Of a stretch of 64,000 nucleotides of DNA, positions 37,301 to 47,905 are shown one piece after another. Below the pieces are notes generated by a model. That model had not been told where the DNA came from, did no database searches, and saw only the letters and a list, made by a program, of their open reading frames with translations. Location: positions 8,535,501 through 8,599,500 of the forward strand of contig WPIO01000010.1 of assembly GCA_009760855.2 (NCBI GenBank), read 5' to 3'. The position numbers and the translations under genes are program-made. The stretch's first letter is position 1; each line of letters begins with the position of its first letter. This DNA is from Cristatella mucedo. Lineage: Eukaryota; Bryozoa; Phylactolaemata; Cristatellidae.

Positions 37301-39337
37301 GTAGCTCTCGTTAGACCGTGCACCTCCAGCGTGATCAAAAACCATATATCCTAGAGAGAAAAAAGTATAGATTGAAAGCTTTTGTCGCCAGTAGCTTTAA
37401 GTGAACGAATGAAGCAGCTAACTTATTATCCCAAGAGGACCTGAGGGCACGACGAGGCTGAACTTGGGACGTAAGAGTTCAACTAGAGCTAAAGCTCACT
37501 GTCACTCGCCCTCTCCCAGGTGGCCCATGGCTTACCGCACATTAAATTAGCTAATTCTGCTAAGCGGGAGCTTGATTAAGCTTACATAAGATCAGAACTG
37601 AGATTCGATCGGTAGGCATATGATGACTATTGTAGATCATACTGATCGATCCTTGCAAAGACCTAGTCTATCTTCTAGAAAATATTTGATTGAATCACAG
37701 GAACACAATCCAAAAATGCTAATATCTAGCATCAACCATTGCCTTAATCGCTTGCAGGTTAGCTCTTTACCTAGTGATCCTTGCGGTCATATAGCTTATC
37801 GTTTCTCTAGCTTTTTTCAGCCAGATCGGCAAGATCAGAGAGTCCGCCCCTAAGGTAGCAGGTAAGATTAAATTTCTTCCCTAAGGTAGCAGCATCTCCT
37901 CTGGACTTCTGTCCTCAATTCCATGCACTTCATCAATGTCTAAATTCAAGGGGTGCCACGAGCGATCTCATCCCGAAATTCGTTTTCTTGTCAAAGAAGA
38001 CTACTAGTCTTCTTGACCTTATTCAAACTGTCCTACTTGTGCGATGCCTCAATCTAATATCCATAAGTGACATAATAAATATGTCCTCTGCTTCAGGTCT
38101 TGTCCCTACACCTTTCATAAAGGCTGTTGTTAGGCCACTGCTTAAGAAAACAACAGTGTAGTCTCCAGAGAGAACCGGCCTTCTGAATTACCTTTTGAAG
38201 ATGGAGCAGTCGTAAAAAAAAGCACTTAATTACAATTACGCTTGACCATTGCCAAACTACGGCACTTTCAACGAGGGCAATTACTCCAGCGTACGCTCAG
38301 AGTGTCCTATGCCAAGAATTGGTTTTATCATTGTTTATTTGACGCAAATTGGCTGGTTGCCCGGACCGGATGCAAAGCAGGCATCCAGTTTATCAATCAG
38401 GGCAAAGTTGAGTGTGACGGGTTCGCACGCGATGGCACACGAGCACCTTGTCAGGCTTCATCAATACGTATATTTTAACGGACATCGCGGTGGGCAAAAG
38501 CGCAACCACGCAACCGCTCTGCCCGGCGTACTCAGCAGCTCTGCTAGGCCTCTGCAGGCCCCAACTCTCCCACATAAATCGCCATCATCAAATGGAAAGA
38601 CCAGTAAACTGGCCGCAACGTCATAAACTTTACTGGGTCATAAACTAGGCGCAGCCGTAATAACTAGGCCACAGGCCACAACATGAATAACCAAGACCAT
38701 AAAGGCTACCGGTCCATACAATACACATAACAAAGCCATAAATCAGCCATATTTTCCCTCTTGATCTCAAGATCGCACAGAGTGCACCGGCCGAGTGACG
38801 GTCGGCCAACCAGCTACACAGTGCACGTATTTCTGAGGGCTCGAATGGAAAGTACAGCTGGGCGTCTTCAGAATTGAATCTATATTTGCGTAAGTTATTC
38901 CGCTACTTAAGTCAACAGGGTCGTAGAGACTAAGGGCAGTGAAGAACCAGGGTTTAGGGGGCATTTGCCACCTATCCTTCTGCGGAGCAGCGACCTGGCT
39001 GCTCCCTATTCCTACGCCAACCTTCCTCCCCCCGACCGTCACCAAGGACAAAATTATATCTTAGTTCCACTCGATGAGCAACCGAAGAGTTCGCGTCGAA
39101 TAAACACTAAGATTTTGCACTATACTTTTTCATTAATTTCGGGTTTAAACCCACCTACTTGAAAATATTGCAGGTCATATCCCCTACATACAATTTTAAA
39201 GGTCTTTTCCCTCTAAATGAAAATATTCTAGCTCTGCCACTGACTAAGGGGTTGCTATGCTTGTGAGTTTTCGATAGCCTCAAAGCCTAATTGGTTTTCA
39301 ATGCGTATGGGTAGAAAACAGACCTTATCACACACAT

Positions 39338-39382
<45 letters not shown>

Positions 39383-41597
39383 TGAGAATCACAGCTGAAT
39401 AGGACAACAGTCGATGAGCTATGCAGAGTGGAAGTGTCAGCGGGGAGTAAATGTAAATAATGTGCCCGAATCGACAGAAGAAAAACAGTACAGTCGGTTG
39501 AAGTAGAAATGTTGTAGCTGCTCAAGAATCTTGTGAGTTCGATAGTCTGGGATCCACAGAGCAAATGCTTCTGTCAACATCCTATACCGAGGGCCTGAAT
39601 TACCCTCTGCAGAGTTGCAGAGTTTATAAATGCATAACGACAATGAACGGAGAAGAGATCTTTGCGAAGGTTGATAGGTGACGGACCTGGTGGACGTGAC
39701 CTGGCGGCCACACGACATGGACTGAACCAGAACGAACCAAAGCGAATCGAGCTACATCACAGCATCACCAGGCAGATCTTTTATGTCCAGCTTCAATACT
39801 GATATTCTGCTAATATTCTGGCGCAGAAATAAGGCTGAGAATCAACTGCAATAGTGCTACGGTGTGATACACTGGGTGAGTTAGGCTTTCGAACCGCCGG
39901 TCATGGTAGTTCTTGATTGAAAGATAGAGCGTCGCGGTCATTTTCACACTCATTGTAGCGCTCGTAAATGAACTTTCTGAAACGATGGTAAACTTTAAAA
40001 CGATTTGCCTATTTAGAATATCTTAGCACTTTTCAGGATTCAAAATGCTCAGGAAACTTGCCTACAATACGAAGCTGCCCAACTTTACGCTTGTGAGGAG
40101 TGAATTTCTCTCTTCTTCCAGATAAAAGCACCTTAACGCACAATGGCTTGGCAAACTCTGGTACTCCTTGGAGCTGGAGATTTTCACAAATTTGCTGCTG
40201 GTAATAAATCTGGAAGCAGCTGCAAAGGAACCTAGAGTGTAGCTCAAAAATAGTATTAATGCCATTTGCATTGTGCCGTGTGAGATCAAAATATTGGTAT
40301 TCGTATTTCATCTACTCTGAAGAGGAAGCTTGTCTTTTGGTTATATAGCCAGGAAATCATCACGGCTCACTGATAGTTGTAACTTACATGCGGTATTCCA
40401 AGCATTATTGCAGTGTCTCCAGGGAACGTCCGCCGCAAACGAAGCGAAAAGGTAGTAGAACACCCAGGCAATGAGGACGTTGTAGTATAGTGACACGAAG
40501 GCAGACACCAGAAACATCGCATATCCAAGGCCTACACAATTAAACACACGAGCGTGCCATGTAGATAAATTAGAACAAGGAAGACACACGCTAAGCAAAT
40601 TATGAATTCGGACCACAACAAGAGACGGTGAAAAACAAACAGTACGAAATGACGAGGCGGTAACGTGACACTAAAACCGGCAAATTTACCCTTGCACCGC
40701 AAACAGTTACCCGAAAGTCTCTTATTTTACGATAATAAAATTTACCCTCGTTAAGCTTTGAATGTAAGCATACTGTCTTTGTGTATGTTTGCCTGCACGG
40801 GTGCGATTTTCCGTTAAATAGGGAAAGAAACGAAAGTTCCACCCATAGAGCCTCCACCGGAAGCCACCTGTAAGCTACCGTTACTCGACTTTGGACTCTG
40901 TTACCCCTTCCCCCCAGACAAGCCGGTACGAGTAGCAAGTAAAGAGGTCCACTGTCACCCCTAGTGCTCAGTTCCCAGAAGGATATTCACCTTGTTGACC
41001 TCCACCTGACATACACCTGATTTTCAGCATTCATCTGAAAATCCGTCCTATTCTAGCGCATGGTTTGACAGTTCCTTTATGAGCCTGTTAGATCTACAAC
41101 TGCGACTGACAAGAATACGACAACGAGCCGTTCATCAAATTTATCGCGGCAACTGTGCATCCGTGTTTCGCTAAGAACTCTTTTAATAGTGTTAATAATA
41201 AACATTACAGTCGACTCCGCTTATGAGAATACGCTCGGGCTGGCAAATGGCCATTCTTATAGGCGGAGTATTCCCATATGCGGAGTGAGACTATAGCTAG
41301 GGTAAATCTGGGACGTGGAACAGCTATACGCTTATGCGGAGTATTCCTATATCCGATGTCTACACGCTGAACCGACTGTATTTGTATTAATTAGAAATGT
41401 CTTTGCTCCCAGAGAGTGCTCAGCTGGCATTGTGAAAGGCATCGCATTCAAACCAAAGAAATGCTGTGGCAGTTTCGATTGTAGTCAATCGGAGGGCAGG
41501 AGAGGGAGGGGGAGCGAGGGAGGCGAGAAAGTGATAGATAGGAAAAGAACGAAACAGACCGGCAGCTCAACTCCCGTTCCTTCGAGTGTACCACCGG

Positions 41598-41644
<47 letters not shown>

Positions 41645-42200
41645 ATCTGTGCTCGCCTATAGCGTCACTCCTGTCGAGCGTTTCTTTAGCCGCTTACCTG
41701 TAAACAGTGGACTGAATTTCCAGCTTCCGACCAATCCTCGGCCGGCGTATTGCCCAAGAATTAGTTCTAAGTAGAATAGCGGCATGCCGGCAAGCACAAG
41801 CATGATGAAGAATGGTATCAAAAAAGCACCTACAAATGAAGGCGGCGAGTGCCAGGATATTCGCTGCCTTCGATTTGACGTCCTCGGCTCCAAGGATTCC
41901 AAAGAAGAGGAGGCTCGTGACAGGCCAGCACGGCAGCCTTGACATTGAATGAGCTATGCGAGCTGGAGCAAGCGCGAGCTTCCAGCGTTTGCAATGCCGC
42001 AAACCTCCTCCATTCTTGTAGCACAAATATGGGAACCGCCATACGTTGCCAATTCCCACGGCATAGCTAAGGCAGGAGAACATAAAATCCAAATTGCCAC
42101 TCCAGTTGCCGCGGTGCTGCTGCTGCTTGGAGCCGTCGCCTCTGTCCTTGAATTCATGCCCAGCCTCCGGCTCTGGCGAATCAACTTCGCTGCTGAACGG
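23233..42200 (-). CDS. SLC6 glycine-transporter-like gene B (14 exons, near complete)
   Basis: Membrane symporter predicted to carry a small amino acid such as glycine with Na+ and Cl-. Exons in transcript order: 42005-42200, 41698-41829, 40388-40531, 34780-34933, 34451-34583, 27189-27323, 26687-26790, 26429-26553, 26161-26273, 25258-25395, 24934-25033, 23843-23943, 23561-23731, 23233-23373. Joined they give 1887 nt (628 codons plus stop) with phases that match at every junction. Visible SLC6 hallmarks are TM1 [15 protein letters not shown]2 [10 protein letters not shown]3 YYNVLIAW, an EL2 with Cys and N-glycosylation sequons, TM6 [10 protein letters not shown]7 TSIFAGF, and a C-tail DWGPAT that resembles glycine transporters. 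The first exon opens in phase 0 directly after an in-frame TAG and has no Met before TM1, so a short upstream exon with the start codon must exist but was not found. The last exon has a TAG ten codons before the position of the paralogue's stop. The substrate is inferred from family resemblance only. Confidence 0.9.
23561..23731 (-). CDS. Gene B exon: TM11 end and TM12
   Basis: Acceptor ttctag, donor GTGAAC. 171 nt, phase 0 to 0. It encodes [18 protein letters not shown], then [13 protein letters not shown] and the basic stretch KKHRKGT after TM12. Confidence 0.91.
23843..23943 (-). CDS. Gene B exon: TM11 first half
   Basis: Acceptor tctacag, donor GTAAGT. 101 nt, phase 1 to 0. It encodes [16 protein letters not shown], then [15 protein letters not shown]. 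Confidence 0.91.
24441..24592 (+). mobile_element. tRNA-derived SINE (family 2), plus orientation
   Basis: Head TTCGGTCCACTGGTTAAGG and tail CCTGAATAGAGATTAAGTTC; the B-box is diverged (GCGCTGGAGCCCC). It lies between gene B exons. Confidence 0.62.
24670..24746 (+). mobile_element. LINE 3' tail fragment
   Basis: gattgagttctctgagggca, then ctttataaagtg and ATT repeats, plus orientation. Isolated tail between gene B exons. Confidence 0.65.
24934..25033 (-). CDS. Gene B exon: TM10
   Basis: Acceptor gtcgcag, donor GTCAGT. 100 nt, phase 0 to 1. It encodes [20 protein letters not shown], then [10 protein letters not shown], the TM10 signature of SLC6. Confidence 0.92.
25258..25395 (-). CDS. Gene B exon: TM8 end and TM9
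   Basis: Acceptor tttgcag, donor GTCGGT (a weaker donor). 138 nt, phase 0 to 0. It encodes [20 protein letters not shown], then [13 protein letters not shown]. Confidence 0.9.
25895..26040 (+). mobile_element. LINE 3' tail split by a 64-bp GA microsatellite
   Basis: Starts gcatctgtaaagtgtcta, then (GA)32 at 25921-25984, then ttcagttccctgagggcgct and ctacaaatgtacta. Other tails have a short GAAAGAGA at that spot, so the microsatellite grew inside the tail. Confidence 0.72.
25921..25984. repeat. (GA)32 microsatellite
   Basis: Pure GA, embedded in a LINE 3' tail. Confidence 0.97.
26161..26273 (-). CDS. Gene B exon: EL4 and TM8
   Basis: Acceptor gttgtag, donor GTGAGC. 113 nt, phase 1 to 0. It encodes [16 protein letters not shown], then [14 protein letters not shown]. 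The usual LGLDS/LDT motif reads LGLGT here, so the Na2-site Asp of many SLC6 members is Gly. Confidence 0.92.
26429..26553 (-). CDS. Gene B exon: TM7
   Basis: Acceptor cattgcag, donor GTATGT. 125 nt, phase 2 to 1. It encodes [18 protein letters not shown], then [12 protein letters not shown]. Asn and Ser of NVATS match the family's Na1 and chloride-site positions. Confidence 0.92.
26687..26790 (-). CDS. Gene B exon: TM6
   Basis: Acceptor tttgcag, donor GTAACA. 104 nt, phase 0 to 2. It encodes [19 protein letters not shown], then [12 protein letters not shown]. Gln and Ser of QIFFSLS correspond to chloride-site residues. The SPGWGG segment lines the substrate pocket and is close to glycine-transporter sequence. 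Confidence 0.92.
27189..27323 (-). CDS. Gene B exon: TM5
   Basis: Acceptor cttgtag, donor GTAAGA. 135 nt, phase 0 to 0. It encodes [20 protein letters not shown], then [15 protein letters not shown], the conserved SLC6 TM5 to TM6 segment. A 7.1-kb intron holding the large LINE separates it from the TM4 exon. Confidence 0.91.
27635..27892 (-). mobile_element. hAT-type MITE with perfect 8-bp target duplication
   Basis: 258 bp with ends CAATAGCAAAGCCAGGA and CAGTGCCATAGCCAGAAGG (inward). Both sides are flanked by CTGCCTAT (27627-27634 and 27893-27900). It has no coding capacity. The minus strand is colinear with the element at 38937-39242, sharing for example CCCTGACCGTCACC against CCCCGACCGTCACC. 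Confidence 0.8.
28125..28140. repeat. Poly-G run
   Basis: 16 consecutive G. A second run of 15 G lies at 63041-63055. Confidence 0.95.
28188..30959 (-). mobile_element. CR1/L2-like LINE, 5' truncated, with endonuclease and reverse transcriptase
   Basis: Largest repeat in the window. In minus-strand order: the C-terminal half of an apurinic-type endonuclease (30959-30417, motifs VMGDLNVH and LSDH), a degraded linker carrying a 19-bp minisatellite, then reverse transcriptase in three frame pieces. These pieces are 29781-29425 with [13 protein letters not shown] and [12 protein letters not shown], 29428-29183 with [11 protein letters not shown] and YADDTQLYL, and 29182-28427 with the thumb and C-terminal region. 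The 3' UTR is about 240 nt and ends with a GC-rich hairpin-like tail followed by ATT repeats. Frameshifts make it inactive. It lies in gene B's TM4/TM5 intron and explains much of that intron's size. Confidence 0.88.
30165..30258 (+). repeat. 19-bp minisatellite inside the LINE
   Basis: Unit aggtaaggagctaatcgtc, repeated about four to five times with one shortened unit. It lies within the degraded linker of the LINE. Confidence 0.85.
30960..31075 (-). mobile_element. LINE 3' tail fragment abutting the main LINE
   Basis: Same tail as the main LINE (gcgccctcagagaactcaat, then tctaggcgctttac on the plus strand) ending in TAAT repeats, exactly where the main element is 5' truncated. It is therefore a second copy in the same orientation. 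Confidence 0.7.
31137..31215. repeat. (AT)n microsatellite
   Basis: About 79 bp pure AT. Confidence 0.96.
31307..31346. repeat. (TG)20 microsatellite
   Basis: Followed by an alternating CG stretch (gcgcgcgtgcg), a purine-pyrimidine alternation with Z-DNA potential. Confidence 0.95.
32454..32520. repeat. Long inverted repeat around an AT core
   Basis: Left arm CGTATACGGATTATAATG and right arm (inverted) CGTATACGGAGTATATGC flank an AT run, giving a potential hairpin or cruciform of about 25-bp arms. Confidence 0.8.
33250..33372 (+). mobile_element. tRNA-derived SINE (family 2), plus orientation
   Basis: Head GGTTTGGCCCTGGGGTTAAG, B-box GGGCTCGAGCCC, tail GAAGCACCTTGGTAGAGATT and TCTCTTGGGGCACTG, followed by a TA run. 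Confidence 0.68.
33372..33393. repeat. (TA)n run at a SINE end
   Basis: About 22 bp TA at the 3' end of the family 2 SINE. Confidence 0.9.
34451..34583 (-). CDS. Gene B exon: end of EL2 and TM4
   Basis: Acceptor ttattag, donor GTGACG. 133 nt, phase 2 to phase 0. It encodes [17 protein letters not shown], then the TM4 run [19 protein letters not shown], then STGK. Confidence 0.9.
34780..34933 (-). CDS. Gene B exon: extracellular loop 2
   Basis: Acceptor ccttag, donor GTGAGC. 154 nt, phase 1 to phase 2. It encodes a Cys-rich loop with four N-glycosylation sequons (NCT, NGT, NKT, NYT) ending in SYEYFQ. The acceptor was chosen because only it keeps the frame from the previous exon. Confidence 0.86.
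35000..36240. other. Intron of gene B, nothing recognised
   Basis: Part of the TM3/EL2 intron. Short ORFs only, no family match. Confidence 0.4.
36248..36281. repeat. GC-rich hairpin
   Basis: GGGGTGGCGCGCCC, loop TTCTGA, GGGCACGCCACCCC: 13 of 14 positions pair. A poly-G stretch follows at about 36297-36307. Confidence 0.8.
36635..36720. repeat. Short imperfect tandem repeat
   Basis: About six units of a catgcaaaaa/catgccaaaa motif of 10-11 bp. Confidence 0.75.
37620..38165 (+). mobile_element. LINE linker/pre-RT fragment, plus orientation
   Basis: Reads [17 protein letters not shown], then FSSFFQ, then in later frames [20 protein letters not shown], the segment preceding the RT fingers. 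Frameshifted, no tail. Confidence 0.6.
38937..39242 (+). mobile_element. hAT-type MITE, same family, perfect 8-bp target duplication
   Basis: 306 bp with ends CAGTGAAGAACCAGGGTTT and CAGTGGCAGAGCTAGAATA (inward). Both sides are flanked by ACTAAGGG (38929-38936 and 39243-39250). Non-coding, and related to the 27635-27892 copy in the opposite orientation. Confidence 0.8.
39340..39377. repeat. (AG)n microsatellite
   Basis: 38 bp AG. Confidence 0.95.
40388..40531 (-). CDS. Gene B exon: TM3 to start of EL2
   Basis: Acceptor ttgtgtag, donor GTAAGT. 144 nt, phase 1 to phase 1. It encodes [12 protein letters not shown], the TM3 motif YYNVLIAW, and the EL2 motif [12 protein letters not shown] typical of SLC6. 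Confidence 0.9.
41208..41378. mobile_element. pogo/Tigger-like MITE flanked by TA
   Basis: 171 bp starting CAGTCGACTCCGCTTATGAG and ending in the inverted CAGTCGGTTCAGCGTGTAG. TA lies on each side (41206-41207, 41379-41380), as for Tc1/mariner/pogo insertions. The motif GCGGAGTATTCC occurs twice inside. The 5' sequence resembles Tigger ends. It lies 219 bp upstream of gene B's TM2 exon end region. Confidence 0.7.
41606..41639. repeat. (TA)n microsatellite
   Basis: About 34 bp TA, just downstream of gene B's TM2 exon. Confidence 0.94.
41698..41829 (-). CDS. Gene B exon: TM2
   Basis: Acceptor tttgtag, donor GTAAGC. 132 nt, phase 1 to phase 1. It encodes [16 protein letters not shown], then [11 protein letters not shown] and WKFSPLFTG, the standard TM2 and first intracellular loop of SLC6. 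Confidence 0.9.
42005..42200 (-). CDS. Gene B exon: N-terminal tail and TM1
   Basis: Acceptor ttttag at 42201-42206 and donor GTTTGC from 42004. 196 nt, phase 0 to phase 1. It encodes an acidic tail ([15 protein letters not shown]), then [10 protein letters not shown], then TM1 with [13 protein letters not shown] and CYKNGG. The TM1 Asn of GNVW is a sodium-site residue in this family. Confidence 0.9.
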
Positions 42201-42206
42201 CTAAAA

Positions 42207-43666
<1,460 letters not shown>

Positions 43667-44744
43667 GTCCTTTTGGAGCTCAGGCAATGACTACTTTGGT
43701 CTGGGGAAACCAGATTAGGACACGAGGACAATTATTTTTTACGTATACTGTTTTCACTAACTAATCAGTATTTTAATTAAGAGGTCAACATTTTTCTTGT
43801 AAAACTAAGCGAACATCGGGAGAACGTGAAGGTTAGAAAATAGCTGCAAGCATTTGAAATATCCCGACTAGATCTAGGTAGTAATTACAACGCCAGCAAA
43901 CAATGTTTTAGGTGCTATGGTACAGGAACCACGCTTACTGTTTGGCCACGTGAACGACAGACGGACCTGATCTTAGAAAATGCTTCTATCGACAGTGGCA
44001 GACTAGTTGACGGCACCGGTTTAAATGCAATAGCGATCGGCGACGGCTGTCCTTTTTAGTTGCCGAGGTGCTTGTTTTCGTGTTGTGCGTTGGTTCATGT
44101 GCGTTCAAATGGGTAGAGGTGAGTGTGTGTGTGCGTGTGTGAGCATGCGTGCGTGCTTGTGTAGGCGTGTAAGCAGCTCCATAAAAGTACCACTTACCAA
44201 TTATTAGCTCGTGGTCTCGCTGCCATGGAGTCGCACCAGCTCCGTAAGGCCGGGCTTCTTAGATAAATGTAATATTCTTGTATCTTACGTATGATTAGCC
44301 ACCACGGCGTATTTCCATGCCTTCTGAGCTCGACACCACGCATTTTAAGCGACACTTTAGCCATATTTCTCAGCATACTAAAAATACTTTTGTCTTACTT
44401 GTATGTCACATGCTAAGATCCTTAAGCTATTCAGTTAAGGCATGTCACACACTGTAGTACTTAATATTACATTCCGAAGAAAAGGTTTGCTGCACCAACA
44501 TAAAAACTATGTGCACCGCTGCTTCAAAAGATAGCAATAATAATAAGAATAACAGGTTTAATGTCTAACACTCTAAGACAACTTAATCTCTATTCAGGTG
44601 CTTTACAAATCATCGTAAATAAATCAGTACCAAGTGGTTAGTGTCATGAACGATATCAAGCAGGCAAAAACAAGCGTGGTTAAAAAAATACGAGCTCCAA
44701 CCTTTGCCTGACAAGTTTTATTCATGCAGTAGCCCCGACACTGT

Positions 44745-45102
44745 GTGATGTGACAACTGCGACGCTCACGACAGACAAGCCTTGCTGCAGAGTTTTGCAC
44801 CAGCTGTGAACGCGTGATTGTACAGGCCGGTAGACCAGCAAAAACTAGTTACAGAAGTCGAGACGGGATGTCACAAATGCATGGATCAATTTAGATGTGG
44901 TACCCCTGTCTAAACAAGCTTGAATTTTGGTAGCAACGTTAAGTAGCTGAAAGAAGACAGACGACTGTGGAGCCAATGTGGTCGTCCAAGGAAAGGTTAC
45001 ATTGGAATAGGACACTTATATTTCGCGCAGATTCAACAGGAGAGTGCTGTTGTCCTTTCCAATTTCTGAATCACACTTGGTTTGCCCACGACTAGTAAGT
45101 TA
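44745..45102 (-). mobile_element. LINE fragment, 3' truncated
   Basis: Nucleotide match to 20990-21360 (for example acgctcacgacagacaagcc), including the segment for the Leu-rich VHAFV region. The tail is missing. Confidence 0.75.
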
Positions 45103-45140
45103 TCGCGTCATTTTCCTTTCCTTCATTCCAATCGAGTGCC

Positions 45141-45212
45141 TCCTTAGACCTTGTCTGTCTCTCCTTAGACCTTGTCTGTCTCTCATTAGACCTTGTCTGC
45201 CTCTCCTTAGAG
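45141..45212. repeat. 21-bp tandem repeat
   Basis: Unit ttagaccttgtctgtctctcc in about 3.3 copies with two substitutions. Confidence 0.88.
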
Positions 45213-45408
45213 TTGGACACCGCCCACCCACACGATCGGCACTGGCTGCTCAGCGAGGGGAGGTGTTAGCTAAATCCACTTCACAGCCATTTCGCCGGAC
45301 GATTCCACCTTGCCAGGCAGTGCATCACTGAATGACTCAAGACACCTGGCTATTTTCGGAGCTGCAGACCGCGGCTGATTGGCTGCGCCTATAATAATAT
45401 AATAAAAT

Positions 45409-45580
45409 AAACTAGCTGATTTAACAACCTCTTTTTGTAATGCGACAGAAGAGCCTTTACGGCTATCACCACCGCTGGCAGTGGCAATAAAGGATCGCCC
45501 ACCACAGGATTCGAACCCACGACCTCGGGGCCAAGGTCGTGAAAAGCAACCGCCTTACCTAGTGAGCCATTAAGGCTCAC
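45409..45580 (-). mobile_element. tRNA-derived SINE (family 1)
   Basis: Minus strand: GGCTCACTAGGTAAGGCGG, B-box GGGTTCGAATCCTG, body through GGCTCTTCTGTCGC to TTGTTAAATCAGC. The best preserved copy. Confidence 0.72.
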
Positions 45581-46139
45581 CTAGGCCAATAGACCCCTGC
45601 CAAGGCCACACCAGCTATGGCTGATCAGGGCTGATCAGACCGCGATCAGGAAGAGAAGCCAGTAGTATTGAGATCAGTAGGCATGATGGCTGTCAATTAG
45701 TAGGCATGATGGCTATCAAGTGCATTATTATTTTTATTATGGCTTGCTCAGCCAATAGTAATCATTTAGGACCATTACATATCGGACCTGTTGACTGCCA
45801 GTTGTTTGTTCGTATTTTGATACGGTCCAGGTTCTGTTTGTCAGCTGCATTAATAAACTACCGTAATTTTCTCGACCGTTGACTGGCGAATGGCTTCACG
45901 GCACCACTGCGTCTCACATGCTACAGGTACATGGAAGCTGTTGTGTAGTGAGCTCTGACGGATTGCTTGATGAGGCGAAACTTGATGTGCAGCGGTGGCA
46001 TCAGCCGCTTCCGGGGGCTCCCACTTAGTCTTGCTCTTCCCAAAACAGAACTAAATCCTATATGGCAAGTCCCTTTTGTTTTAGTAAGCATTAGTATTCC
46101 GGCTGTTTCGTTGACAAAAAGGACAGGATTACGTTCGAG

Positions 46140-46675
46140 GAACATCACTGCGACCTGCACTGGCTCCCAGTCAAGCAACGCATTGACTTCAAGGTTTTGT
46201 CACTCACTTTTAGGTCCCTTCATTCTTTGGCTCCAGCCTACCTATCAGATCTATTCTCCTACCAGGCTAAGCATAGGACCACCCGCTTTTCGGAATCTAA
46301 CTGTTTACCCATACCTCCCACAGATGTCAAATCTTTGTCCTTTGGAGGCCGTAACTTTAGTTTGTATGCTCCGAAAGCCTGAAATTCAATTCCGACTTAC
46401 GTAACGACATCTCCTGACTTGTCCACATTTAAAACGAAACTAAAAACGCATCTATTTTTCACACCATTTAGTGGATCCCTGTGATTGGTCCTTTATATGC
46501 TTATGCGTGCTGACCCTGTGCATGTTGCCACTAACCATGTTATTCTTGTTGCTTATTGAGCATGCTACTAATAACCATTCGATCTTTCTTCCTTTGCAGC
46601 AAATATATAGTGCCTATAAAGAGATTGAGTCCTCTGAGGGTGCTATATCAAACCCATTATTAAACTCTTGATGCC
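46140..46675 (+). mobile_element. LINE fragment, plus orientation
   Basis: Plus strand encodes [17 protein letters not shown], then STFKTKLKTHLFFTPFSGSL, and ends with the shared 3' tail (gagattgagtcctctgaggg) and an ATT-rich end. Confidence 0.82.
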
Positions 46676-47794
46676 ATGTTTATTCGCTATTCTCTTACTC
46701 TGCAATAACATAATCTAAAATTTTTGTTTAAGACATCAGCGCTGTTACAATTGTATGGATGCTCTTCCGTAGTGTAATGTCTGCCTAAACCTTACAAATT
46801 CAGGTACAGATACGACCATACGACACGACGCGATAAGACGCGTACCAACCTGTGCAAATCCGCCGGCCGCCTAGCGGTGCCTAAAAGAAATCGAAGAATT
46901 TCCAAATATCATAGCCCTGAACGCAGAGGCAAAGTTTTTCTGCAGCAATAGGAATCTTCTATTTATTTTAGGCACGGGGGATTTACAAGCATACTTTCTT
47001 ACCAAGAACAGAAACTAGAATGTTCCGCATAGTGCTATTACTTGACGCTTCCAATACAAATAAATAATGACCGTGCGATCACAAAAATTGCCCAGAGACT
47101 GGATTAAAATCTATTTGATCCCATCCCATTTTGAGAGACATATTAGCTGGTCTAGAGCGGCGTGAAATTAAGTGCTGAGAACTGCTCATTCATCGCCTAT
47201 ACACTTAAGAAGCCGCCTACATTTCACGGTAAGAGAAGCCCTGAAATATTTTGACTACAGCAGAAACTAAAAGTCCATTCACCACATTCACTTGGCACCA
47301 GAGTTGGAGCCCAGCAAAGTTGGAGAAACTGGTTTAATTATTTGCAACAAACGCATTCCAAACCTCGGGGATTTAGGGACGGAGTCCTCTGTCTATCAGT
47401 CGAAATTGCAAAACCGCCGCACTAGTTGAGGCAGCAGTGGCCCGAACGCGCGGCCACTGCTGCCTACGATTCGTTTCGTGGGGCAGCCAGACCCTGGCGA
47501 TACTGAACAATAACAATGTCTACTTGTTTTAATTATTAGCCAGATCCTACATCCAAGGCTGCGTGTTGCGTTCGCTATAAATACCTCGCACCCCTCAACC
47601 CCTGGCTGGCTGCTGTTCGCCCTTTGAATGCAAGCGCATGGCTGAATGAGTGGTATGGAATTCACATTAGGTATAGCTCAGTTTCGCCTCGCTCTTGCGT
47701 TGTGTACTCGTTGAAAGGCCCACACACAGTAGCCGTTCGCGAGCAACTCTCGCGGCGTGCCTACTGATGGAAGCCAGCTACGCAGAACCGCTCT

Positions 47795-47905
47795 TACGGT
47801 CGCACTAGCCTCGACCGTAATTCGTACGCTGGTTTCGTCGACGTTCACTTTGATGTAGTCTGCTGCCATCCAAGCGCGAATGTCAGCTGCACGCGCTGCA
47901 AATCC
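47795..47905 (-). mobile_element. Small LINE RT fragment
   Basis: The minus strand reads AADIRAWMAADYIKVNVDET, matching the motif after YADD in the main LINE ([14 protein letters not shown]). It borders a CpG-rich patch. Confidence 0.55.
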
